The notes below the pieces were generated by a model, which was given only the letters and a program-made list of their open reading frames with translations, ran no database searches and was not told the origin of the DNA. The position numbers and the translations under genes are program-made. Source: Armatimonadota bacterium (lineage in GTDB: Bacteria > Armatimonadota > Hebobacteria > CAIYQO01). Taken from it: DNA of 5,414 bases. This document shows positions 1 to 5,414 of the stretch, piece after piece. Location: positions 1-5,414 of the forward strand of contig JAKIYB010000047.1 in the NCBI GenBank assembly GCA_022708765.1, in the 5' to 3' direction. The stretch's first letter is position 1, and each line of letters opens with the position of its first letter.

Positions 1-218
1 GGACCGCGCACCTCGCGCGTATCCGACGCCTGCCGTTCCGCCACGCCCGTCAGCAGCAGCGCCAGCCGGCGCGGCGTGCCCCAGGTTTTAATGCCGTCAA
101 CGGTGACGCGCTCCGCCGCCAGCCGCGCTGCCGCCAGCGCAGCCAACTGCGCCAGCGCGGGCTCTAAATAACCGGCCGGCATCTCCTCGGTGCCTATTTC
201 CAGCAACACGGTAGCCAT
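1..218 (-). CDS. glyS: Glycyl-tRNA synthetase beta subunit, N-terminal part (partial)
   Basis: GlyS is the beta subunit of the alpha2beta2 bacterial glycyl-tRNA synthetase. It acts in the cytoplasm with GlyQ to charge tRNA-Gly, and the beta subunit supplies tRNA recognition. The 72 visible residues match the start of the family: EIGTEEMPAGYL at residues 7-18, TWGTPRRLALLL at 45-56 and VRGP at 70-73. The family is normally close to 690 residues, so roughly 90% of the gene lies beyond the left edge. The ATG at 218-216 was chosen because the family begins a few residues before the EIGTEE motif. No Shine-Dalgarno sequence is visible before it, but an extended -10 element lies only 14 bp upstream, suggesting a very short leader. 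The gene is divergent from pilT. glyQ, usually directly upstream of glyS, is not there. Identity is near certain from the motifs. Confidence 0.95.
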   Translation of the reverse strand, partial: MATVLLEIGTEEMPAGYLEPALAQLAALAAARLAAERVTVDGIKTWGTPRRLALLLTGVAERQASDTREVRG

Positions 219-507
219 GGCTTGTTACCGACAGTATAACATGATTGGCAAAGCGGGGGTAGCGCGGAGAAGCGGTGGGAAGGAAAGGCTTCCTCGCGAA
301 GATTGGCCACGCAAACAGCCGCACTGGTGATTCCATCACGGCATGATGCTTGTTGACTCGGCACTTCCGGCGTCAACTACACCTTCCAATCCGCGCACTG
401 ACAGGCGTTCGGTGGTCTTCCGCATTCGCGTCTGCTTCATCGGTTCTGCAGGAATCGCTTGAATCACCCGGAATATGCATTGTTATCTTCACACGAAAGC
501 AACCGCG
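219..507. other. Divergent intergenic region between glyS and pilT
   Basis: This 289-bp stretch holds no convincing gene. Short open frames here either overlap glyS in another frame or have no family-like sequence. It contains the glyS -10 candidate near 233-241 and a small potential hairpin at 281-294 (arms AGGAA and TTCCT, loop AGGC). It also has a 6-bp inverted repeat, GTTGAC at 352-357 and GTCAAC at 372-377, whose left arm contains a -35-like TTGACT at 353-358 on the plus strand. No good -10 follows at the right distance, so the pilT promoter is not clearly located. I looked for T-box conserved sequence upstream of glyS and saw none. Confidence 0.6.
233..241 (-). promoter_or_regulatory. 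Candidate extended -10 promoter element of glyS
   Basis: On the minus strand the bases read TGTTATACT, a TGn extended -10 followed by a five-of-six match to TATAAT. No good -35 hexamer sits 16-18 bp upstream, which is acceptable for an extended -10 promoter. The hexamer ends 14 bp before the glyS ATG, so transcription would begin about 8 bases before the start codon, leaving no room for a Shine-Dalgarno sequence. This is read from pattern and position only. A chance match is possible. Confidence 0.45.
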
Positions 508-1602
508 ATGGACCTGCTCGATTTATTGGATCTGTGCATGCAGCGCGAGGCATCGGATTTACATCTGACGCTGGACGAACCGCCGATTCTGCGCATCCAC
601 GGCGAACTGCACCGGCTGGATCTGCCACCGTTAACCGCCTTCGAGTTGAAACGGCTCATCTACGCGGTGCTCACCGATGATCAGCAGGTCGTTGTCGAGC
701 GCGACCTGGAGTTGGACTGCGCCGTGACCCTGCCCGACGCCGAGCGTTTCCGCATGAACGTCCACTTTCAGCAAGGCGCGGTCGAAGCCGCGCTGCGACG
801 CGTGCCGAAGGCGATCCCTACCCTGGAGCAATTGGGCCTGCCGGTCGCGGCGGCGGAACTGGCCCGGCGGCAGGACGGCCTGGTGCTGGTCACCGGCCCT
901 ACCGGCATGGGCAAGACCACCACGCTGGCGGCGATGGTGCAGCTCATCAATCATGAGCGCGAAGCCTTGATTATTTCTATCGAGGATCCCATCGAGTTCG
1001 TCCATATGAACCGTCGCAGCATCATCAAGCAGCGAGAAGTCAATACCGATACACATTCTTTCGCCGCCGCCCTGCGCCATGCCCTGCGCCAGGATCCGGA
1101 AATCATCGTGGTCGGCGAGATGCGCGACCTGGAAACAATCTCCACCACGCTCACCGCCGCCGAAACCGGCCACCTGGTGCTCGCGACGCTGCACACCCAG
1201 AACGCCCCGCAAACCATCTCGCGCATCATTGACGTCTTTCCGCCGCACCAGCAGTCGCAGGTCGTCTCCCAATTAGCGGGCTGCCTTAACGGCGTGATTT
1301 CGCAACGCCTCCTCCCTCGCGCCGATGGCAAAGGCCGCGTCCTCGCCTCGGAAATTCTCATTGCCACCCCCGCCGTACGCAATCTGATTCGCGAACAACA
1401 GCTTCAGCAGCTCCCCTCCCTGCTGCAAACCAGCGCCAAGCACGGCATGCACACGATGGACAAATCGCTGCTCCACCTCGTCGAGACGAAGCGCATCACC
1501 CGCGAGGTTGCCCTCGCTCACTGCCGCGACCCCCAGGTCTTCGCGGATATCACCACTGACACCCCCTCGCCCCGCTTCCAGCCGTCAGGGCGCCGCGGCT
1601 GA
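508..1602 (+). CDS. pilT: Type IV pilus retraction ATPase PilT
   Basis: PilT is the hexameric cytoplasmic ATPase that powers disassembly and retraction of type IV pili, used for twitching motility, DNA uptake and surface attachment. From the ATG at 508 the protein has 364 residues, slightly longer than the usual 345-350. An N-terminal PAS-like domain begins with the family signature ASDLHL. The RecA-like domain has Walker A GPTGMGKTT (130-138), the Asp box IEDPIE (158-163), Walker B VVGEMRDLE (201-209) and the His box TGHLVLATLHT (220-230, His222 and His229). The PilT-specific AIRNLIRE motif appears as AVRNLIRE at 289-296, which favours PilT over PilU or PilB. An upstream in-frame ATG at 475 would add 11 residues. 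I prefer 508 because PilT proteins start with an MD-LL-type helix, although only a weak GAAAG precedes it. Walker A has Met in place of the common Ser. The last 20 or so residues, rich in Pro, Ser and Arg, extend past the family end. No other pilus gene lies in the window. Confidence 0.96.
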   Translation: MDLLDLLDLCMQREASDLHLTLDEPPILRIHGELHRLDLPPLTAFELKRLIYAVLTDDQQVVVERDLELDCAVTLPDAERFRMNVHFQQGAVEAALRRVPKAIPTLEQLGLPVAAAELARRQDGLVLVTGPTGMGKTTTLAAMVQLINHEREALIISIEDPIEFVHMNRRSIIKQREVNTDTHSFAAALRHALRQDPEIIVVGEMRDLETISTTLTAAETGHLVLATLHTQNAPQTISRIIDVFPPHQQSQVVSQLAGCLNGVISQRLLPRADGKGRVLASEILIATPAVRNLIREQQLQQLPSLLQTSAKHGMHTMDKSLLHLVETKRITREVALAHCRDPQVFADITTDTPSPRFQPSGRRG

Positions 1603-1610
1603 GTGTGTCA

Positions 1611-2429
1611 TCAGTAATCCGACGCTTCCACCGGCACGTCTACCTGCGCCACGCGCGGCAGCGGAAAGCCGAGGAAGCGCGCGCCTTCACGGCGCAGGCT
1701 CTCCGGGTCGCCGCTGCTGAAGAAGCGGTGCCGCGCGGGGTTAGGGTCCGCGGGTCCAGCGCCAAACAGCGCCTCGACCTGGCGAGCGACGAACTCGGCG
1801 GGGTCAATGAGGGTGACGTCCGCCCCGAGGAAGCGCGCGATGGGCGCGCGCAGGAAGGGGTAGTGCGTGCAGCCAAAGACCAGCGTGTCAATGCCGGCAT
1901 CGCGCAGCGGGGTGAGATACTCCGTCACCGCCGCCTCCACCTCCGGTCCATCGGACAGGCCGCGCTCGACCAGCGGCACAAAGGCCGGGCACGCCTGCTC
2001 GTATACCGCCGACGCGCCGCAAGCGCACAGCGCGCGGCCATACGCGCCGCTGTTCACCGTCCCCTGGGTGGCGATGACGCCGATGGCGCCGGAGCGGGTG
2101 GCGGCCCAGGCGGCGGCGCTGCCGGGGCCGATCACTTCGAAGACGGGCTTGCTGAAGCGCGCCACCGCCACCGTGTGCGCCCCGGCGGCGGAGGACATGT
2201 TGCAGCCCATCACCACCGCGTCGGCCCCCTGCTGAAAGAGGAAAGCGATGATCTGCACCGCGAAATCGCGCACCTGCTCCAGCGGCCGCGGCCCGTAGGG
2301 CACATGCGCGGTGTCCGCCAGGTAAAGCAATCGCGCCTGTGGCAAATGCTCCAGCACGGCGCGGGCAACCGTCAGGCCGCCGACGCCGGAATCGAAGACG
2401 CCGATGGTGGGGTGGGCTACGTCAGGCAT
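1611..2429 (-). CDS. murI: Glutamate racemase MurI
   Basis: MurI converts L-glutamate to D-glutamate in the cytoplasm for the peptidoglycan stem peptide, without a cofactor, using two cysteines as acid and base. From the ATG at 2429 the protein has 272 residues, normal for the family. Visible motifs are IGVFDSGVGGLTV near residues 9-21 (Asp13, Ser14 in the active site), YLADTAHVPYG (36-46), GCNMSSA with catalytic Cys76, IGVIATQGTV (116-124) and GCTHYP with catalytic Cys187 and His189. In place of the common CNTAS or CNTSS around the first cysteine there is CNMSS; the cysteine is kept, so activity is expected. A GTG codon directly before the ATG (2432-2430) could also serve as start, and no clear Shine-Dalgarno sequence decides between them. 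The gene converges on pilT with 8 bp between stop codons. It lies downstream of the glycosidase on the same strand but has its own candidate promoter. Confidence 0.96.
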   Translation of the reverse strand: MPDVAHPTIGVFDSGVGGLTVARAVLEHLPQARLLYLADTAHVPYGPRPLEQVRDFAVQIIAFLFQQGADAVVMGCNMSSAAGAHTVAVARFSKPVFEVIGPGSAAAWAATRSGAIGVIATQGTVNSGAYGRALCACGASAVYEQACPAFVPLVERGLSDGPEVEAAVTEYLTPLRDAGIDTLVFGCTHYPFLRAPIARFLGADVTLIDPAEFVARQVEALFGAGPADPNPARHRFFSSGDPESLRREGARFLGFPLPRVAQVDVPVEASDY

Positions 2430-2549
2430 CACATCCGTCGCTTTATCAGGGAGATAGGGATTACTTCGGTGAAGGCGGTGGGGATTCCTGCCGATTATAG
2501 CCTGCCATCGGTTGAGAAGATATTACGCGCGAAGACAGGGTAGATTACC
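2430..2549. other. Intergenic region between glycosidase and murI
   Basis: These 120 bp separate the TAG of the GH42-like gene from the murI start. The base composition is more AT-rich around 2490-2530 than in the flanking genes, fitting a promoter region. I saw no stem-loop followed by a T-run that could end the glycosidase transcript, so read-through into murI cannot be excluded. Confidence 0.5.
2494..2499 (-). promoter_or_regulatory. Candidate -10 box of the murI promoter
   Basis: The minus strand reads TATAAT, a perfect sigma-70 -10 hexamer, in the gap between the glycosidase stop codon and murI. It would start transcription about 55-60 bases before the murI ATG. No recognisable -35 hexamer is found 15-18 bp upstream and there is no TGn extension, so only half of a promoter is supported. 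Confidence 0.4.
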
Positions 2550-4871
2550 CTACTGATTCTCCACCCCCACCAACCGGAACACCCGTGTCTCCGGCGCCTG
2601 CAGGGTGAAACGGATCGCTTTCGCCTTTCGCGCGACGCGTTTGCCGGTGACGACATCGTAGACATCATACGCGCCCGGCAGCGCGATCGTCTTCGGGCCG
2701 CTCTGCAGGGAATGCAGGGCGACGATGGTGCTGTCCGCCAGCAGCACATCGCCGGAATCGCTGTAGATGTGCGCGCCGCCGAAGCGGGCGAGATTGCGCC
2801 ACAGGTCAGCGGGCAGCGGCACGGCATGGGTGAAGACCGCCGCGTAATCGCCCGCGCCCAGCCCCTCTTTGCCGGCGTAGGCGCCGCGCGCGCCCTTGCC
2901 GAAGGACTTCACGGCCAATCCCGTCGCGTGGCGACCGATCTTCGTCCAGGCGAGACCCAGTTCCTCACCGTCGGTGGGGAAGAGCAGCGGGCCATACGCG
3001 AGCGGCCCACCGAGCACGGTGTCGGCTTTCAACCCCTTCGTCACCGAGTGGTCGAAATTGGACAGCAGCACGCGATGCGAAAAATTCGCCGGGATTATTT
3101 CCATCTGGAAGCCGGTGAGCTTCGCGGCGTTGGCGGCGCTGATGGTCGTGCCGTCACTGATGCCGGAGCCCGGCCCCCATACCACCACGTTGCCGTCGTG
3201 GAAGACCTTCTCCTTCAACAGGGCAAGCCGAGTATCATCCACTTTGAAAAGGTTCGGAAAGTAGAAGACACGGTGCGCGGGGAAGTTGGGCAGCGCCAGG
3301 TCTTCCAACAGATAGGTGCGCACCGGCACCCCGCAGCGCGCCAGTCCCTGCTTCATCTCCCACATCACCGCTTCATTCAGGTAGTTGCCGGCGCCGTTCG
3401 TCTCCAGGACGCAGTGGTCGTCGAGGATCACCGCGATGCCCGGCACCGTCTCGTGCTTCCAGTTCACCGCCTCATTGATAATCCGCACCTGCCGCGCGAT
3501 GGTGGGATGCATCTCCTCGGCGGAGAACCAGTCGGCGGAGAGATCCATCCAGTAATGCCAGAAGCCGCGGGTGAGCGCCGTGGCGAGATTGCGCCAGGTA
3601 ATCGCCTCGAACTCCCGCAGGTCGCGCGCGCGGCCGTAGCCGTTGTGCTTATCGGTGTAGGTGCGCTGGTCCATCTCGGTGAAGAAGACCTGGCCGCGCA
3701 GCACGCAGGAGTCGGCGGCGCCCTCCGGCTCGAAGACGCCTCCCGCCCCGCGCGCCTGATAATCGTGCGGGGTGATGAGTCCGTCCATGCCGGGGACCGC
3801 AAACAACTCGGCCACCCCCATGCTGCCTGAAGCGGACATCAGTTCCGGGTCGGCGTGGAAGCGCCCCTCGTTCATCACGAAGAAGTCGTCAATATCCCAC
3901 CCCTGCATCACCTGCTTCAGCGCGTCGTGAATGAACAGCACTTTGCGGTCCTTCGCCACGCCGGCGATCATCGCCGCGCTCAACTGGCGATAGCGCTGGT
4001 GGAAGAGCACCTTCTGCAGCTCCAGGTAATCGCGCAGCGGGGCGTTATCCTTGCCCGCCTGCCAGTACAGCGCGCGCGAGACATCCGGCATCTTCCCCCG
4101 CAACTTGTCCTTCGGCACTTCCGCCGCCGCCAGGCTCAGCGTTTTGTCTCCCCAGGCGGCGCGCAAGGCGTCGTCGGTCTTGTATTTCTCCGTCAGCCAG
4201 GCGCGCCAGCGCGCGGTCATCATCGCGCTGTGGTCGAAAATCCACCCGGCGATGGCCGGCTCGTAGGTGCCTTCCGTGCGGTGAAAATGGGCGTAGCCGA
4301 TCACCCGGTTCGCCCATGGGCGGCTCTCGCAGTACTGAATGAGCGCAGTGGTGAATTTCGACGCGGTGGCCCAATACAGGTCCGCCGCCATAGAGGGCGC
4401 GATGCCGGCGACGCCCTCGTCGTTCACGAAGTATTGATCCGCATGCCGCTTCTTCCAGCTTGCCGGCTCCATAATGCCGAAGCGGATGATGATATACGCA
4501 CCGGGGTCCAGCTTCAGCGCCGTCTCCACCGCGTCATCAATGCCCTGGTAGTCGCTCGGATGCATCTTCACCAGCGGCGTGCTGCTCACCTCGTCGCCCA
4601 CCCAGAACTGCGTGCCGAAGAAATCCCCGCGAATCACCGGCGGGCAGATGTAATACACCCCCATTTTATGCGGCGCGAAACGCGGTAGCTGCCGGTCGGT
4701 ATACGGCTTGTCCCATGCCATCGGGCTGTACCCCGGCAACGCATTCGGCACGCCGTCAATAAAGACGGTCGGCCGGCCATTATGCACCTTCACCTCGACG
4801 GACGGCTTCGCCTGGGCGAAGGCGCCAACGACACAGGCCAGCGCGATGATGAGCAGCAAGAGACGGGACAT
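2550..4871 (-). CDS. Secreted GH42-like glycoside hydrolase (beta-galactosidase-type fold)
   Basis: This is probably an exported retaining glycosidase of clan GH-A related to GH42 beta-galactosidases; the substrate is unknown. Residues 1-19 or 1-21 look like a Sec signal peptide: Arg3, a hydrophobic run, then AFA/AQA before KPS. A TIM barrel fills about 40-470. Glu200, in HRTEGTYE, fits the acid/base position, and Glu399, in FFTEMDQRTY, resembles the nucleophile region NEDDxRTH seen in related GH42-like proteins. Around 475-680 is a glutamine-amidotransferase-like domain equivalent to the GH42 trimerisation domain (VILDDHCVLE near 481-490, VFYFPNLFKV near 535-544). About 715-773 is a small beta-sandwich ending ETRVFRLV. 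Length (773) is a little above classic GH42. The ATG at 4871 is supported by a good Shine-Dalgarno sequence and the signal peptide. A sulfatase gene ends 74 bp upstream on the same strand, suggesting a shared sulfated glycan target. Fold assignment is fairly firm. The catalytic residues and family membership are inferred; a member of a related unnumbered GH-A family is possible. Confidence 0.8.
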   Translation of the reverse strand: MSRLLLLIIALACVVGAFAQAKPSVEVKVHNGRPTVFIDGVPNALPGYSPMAWDKPYTDRQLPRFAPHKMGVYYICPPVIRGDFFGTQFWVGDEVSSTPLVKMHPSDYQGIDDAVETALKLDPGAYIIIRFGIMEPASWKKRHADQYFVNDEGVAGIAPSMAADLYWATASKFTTALIQYCESRPWANRVIGYAHFHRTEGTYEPAIAGWIFDHSAMMTARWRAWLTEKYKTDDALRAAWGDKTLSLAAAEVPKDKLRGKMPDVSRALYWQAGKDNAPLRDYLELQKVLFHQRYRQLSAAMIAGVAKDRKVLFIHDALKQVMQGWDIDDFFVMNEGRFHADPELMSASGSMGVAELFAVPGMDGLITPHDYQARGAGGVFEPEGAADSCVLRGQVFFTEMDQRTYTDKHNGYGRARDLREFEAITWRNLATALTRGFWHYWMDLSADWFSAEEMHPTIARQVRIINEAVNWKHETVPGIAVILDDHCVLETNGAGNYLNEAVMWEMKQGLARCGVPVRTYLLEDLALPNFPAHRVFYFPNLFKVDDTRLALLKEKVFHDGNVVVWGPGSGISDGTTISAANAAKLTGFQMEIIPANFSHRVLLSNFDHSVTKGLKADTVLGGPLAYGPLLFPTDGEELGLAWTKIGRHATGLAVKSFGKGARGAYAGKEGLGAGDYAAVFTHAVPLPADLWRNLARFGGAHIYSDSGDVLLADSTIVALHSLQSGPKTIALPGAYDVYDVVTGKRVARKAKAIRFTLQAPETRVFRLVGVENQ

Positions 4872-4875
4872 GGCA

Positions 4876-4882
4876 ACCTCAC
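4876..4882 (-). promoter_or_regulatory. Shine-Dalgarno sequence of the glycosidase gene
   Basis: The minus strand reads GTGAGGT, with the core GAGGT ending 4 bases before the ATG at 4871. It is the clearest ribosome binding site in the window and fixes the start of the exported glycosidase. Its upstream half overlaps the palindrome at 4879-4891. Confidence 0.7.
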
Positions 4883-4891
4883 AAGTTGTGA
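4879..4891. promoter_or_regulatory. Perfect 13-bp palindrome TCACAAGTTGTGA, possible operator
   Basis: TCACAA and TTGTGA form exact 6-bp half-sites around one central base, 8 bp before the glycosidase start codon and overlapping its Shine-Dalgarno sequence. A one-base loop cannot fold well in RNA, so a DNA-level binding site for a dimeric regulator is more plausible than an RNA hairpin. The half-sites are in the opposite order to a CRP site (TGTGA then TCACA), and I do not recognise a specific regulator. Function is inferred. Confidence 0.3.
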
Positions 4892-4945
4892 TGGATATTC
4901 AGACACCGAATGATGCCGAAGGTTCACGATGGGCCGAGTTCGTAA

Positions 4946-5414
4946 TCAACCACGCAGCGGAGCGGAGTAGCGTCGTCCTGTGTAATCCGTGACCGTACTA
5001 TAACCGAACGCCACTCCGCTCCGCTGCGCGCCCGTCCACGCCCCGCCTTTGCTGATATGCGCCTCGATTTCCGCCGGATTCGATTTGTCGTCGGCGCCTT
5101 TGGGGAGGTGCGGCCAGGTGTTGTGGTAGCGGGTGGTGCGCAGCAGCCAGTCGAGAAGGGTGCGGCGTAATTCCTCGCGGATGGGAGCGCGGGACGGGTC
5201 GGCGCCGAGGTTAGTCATCTGCCAGGAGTCGTTGACCACGTCGTACAGTTCGCTGTCATCCACTCCCACGCGGTACATGCCGATGGGACGGTGGGTGAGC
5301 GACCACGCTTTCGTGCGTATGGTGCGGCTCCAGGGGAATTCGGCGTAGACGGCGTCCCGCACGGGCGTCGCGTCGCCGCGCAGCATGGCGCTGATGTCCA
5401 GTCCGTCGGCGGTG
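4946..5414 (-). CDS. Sulfatase, C-terminal part (partial)
   Basis: This is the last 155 residues of a type I (formylglycine-dependent) sulfatase; the gene starts beyond the right edge. Such enzymes hydrolyse sulfate esters, often on polysaccharides. The visible part starts with TADGLDISAMLRG, matching the family's DG-s--P-LRG element before the C-terminal subdomain. It continues with the beta-strand region AVYAEFPWSRTIRTKAWSL (window residues 21-39) and the hallmark ELYDVVNDSWQMTNL (55-69), then a helix ending LLDWLLRTTRY. The active-site CxPSR segment and metal ligands are off the window, so activity and substrate cannot be judged. The final 30 or so residues (GAWTGAQRSG onward) extend beyond the usual fold, and their codons contain a long inverted repeat. 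The gene ends 74 bp before the GH42-like glycosidase on the same strand, so the two may be co-transcribed. Sulfatase identity is strong; the subfamily is not determined. Confidence 0.88.
   Translation of the reverse strand, partial: TADGLDISAMLRGDATPVRDAVYAEFPWSRTIRTKAWSLTHRPIGMYRVGVDDSELYDVVNDSWQMTNLGADPSRAPIREELRRTLLDWLLRTTRYHNTWPHLPKGADDKSNPAEIEAHISKGGAWTGAQRSGVAFGYSTVTDYTGRRYSAPLRG
4953..5028. repeat. 20-bp inverted repeat with 36-bp loop at the 3' end of the sulfatase gene
   Basis: The left arm at 4953-4972 (CGCAGCGGAGCGGAGTAGCG) and the right arm at 5009-5028 (reverse complement CGCAGCGGAGCGGAGTGGCG) match at 19 of 20 positions. Each arm contains a doubled GCGGA unit. The structure lies inside the coding frame, with its base 4 bp before the TGA. 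The 36-bp loop codes for part of the protein tail. There is no T-run after it on the minus strand, so it is not a classic intrinsic terminator. It could be a REP-like mobile repeat caught in the gene or an RNA 3'-end stabiliser. Confidence 0.85.

Noticed and set aside
97..339. 80-codon open frame on the minus strand overlapping the glyS start
   Set aside because: It overlaps glyS in a different frame and has no family-like sequence. The glyS frame carries strong conserved motifs.
631..1272. 213-codon open frame on the minus strand inside pilT
   Set aside because: It is antisense to the conserved ATPase motifs of PilT and its own sequence resembles no family.
1605..2543. 312-codon open frame on the plus strand across murI
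   Set aside because: It is antisense to a clear glutamate racemase. Its translation is rich in Arg, Ala, Gly and His with no family motif, as expected for the opposite strand of a GC-rich gene.
2712..3830. 372-codon open frame on the plus strand inside the glycosidase
   Set aside because: It is the reverse-strand shadow of the GH42-like gene, with low-complexity translation and no recognisable domain. The minus-strand frame has a signal peptide, domain order and a Shine-Dalgarno sequence.
3855..4688. 277-codon open frame on the plus strand inside the glycosidase
   Set aside because: It has the same shadow character: rich in Arg, His and Val, with no motifs, and lying in the frame opposite to a well-supported gene.
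4853..4871. Possible lipoprotein cysteine (Cys13) in the glycosidase signal peptide
   Set aside because: The residue at -3 is Ala10, not Leu, Val or Ile. The cysteine also lies within the hydrophobic core, and good signal peptidase I sites (AFA, AQA) follow it.
4946..5028. Intrinsic terminator between sulfatase and glycosidase
   Set aside because: The hairpin is in coding sequence, has a 36-base loop, and is followed on the minus strand by TGGTTGATTACG with no T-run.

Overview
The window is GC-rich chromosomal DNA from a bacterium. It carries five protein genes: two housekeeping genes, one type IV pilus motor gene, and a two-gene carbohydrate unit. No RNA gene, CRISPR array, insertion sequence or integrase was seen. 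The organism makes peptidoglycan (murI), uses the two-subunit bacterial glycyl-tRNA synthetase (glyS), has type IV pili (pilT), and exports a large glycosidase encoded beside a sulfatase. A secreted glycosidase next to a sulfatase is typical of polysaccharide-degrading Armatimonadota, Verrucomicrobiota, Lentisphaerota or related phyla. That placement is an inference and is not proved by the sequence.

Layout from left to right. At 1-218 (minus) is the N-terminal end of glyS, which runs off the left edge. At 219-507 is a divergent intergenic region with a good extended -10 element for glyS very close to its start codon. At 508-1602 (plus) is a complete pilT, the retraction ATPase of type IV pili. 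At 1611-2429 (minus) is a complete murI (glutamate racemase), converging on pilT with only 8 bp between the stop codons. At 2430-2549 is a short intergenic region with a consensus -10 hexamer for murI. At 2550-4871 (minus) is a 773-residue exported glycoside hydrolase of the GH42-like type, with a TIM barrel, a glutamine-amidotransferase-like middle domain and a small beta-sandwich. At 4872-4945 is a 74-bp gap with a strong Shine-Dalgarno sequence embedded in a perfect palindrome. At 4946-5414 (minus) is the C-terminal part of a sulfatase that runs off the right edge.

The sulfatase and the glycosidase lie in the same direction, sulfatase first, 74 bp apart. They probably act on one sulfated glycan: the sulfatase removes sulfate groups and the exported glycosidase cleaves the sugar. 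murI follows on the same strand but probably has its own promoter. The most unusual structural signal is a 20-bp inverted repeat (one mismatch) inside the last codons of the sulfatase gene. The most unusual protein is the GH42-like enzyme, whose substrate cannot be read from its sequence. No wholly new system is evident; the sulfatase/glycosidase pair is the best candidate for new biochemistry.
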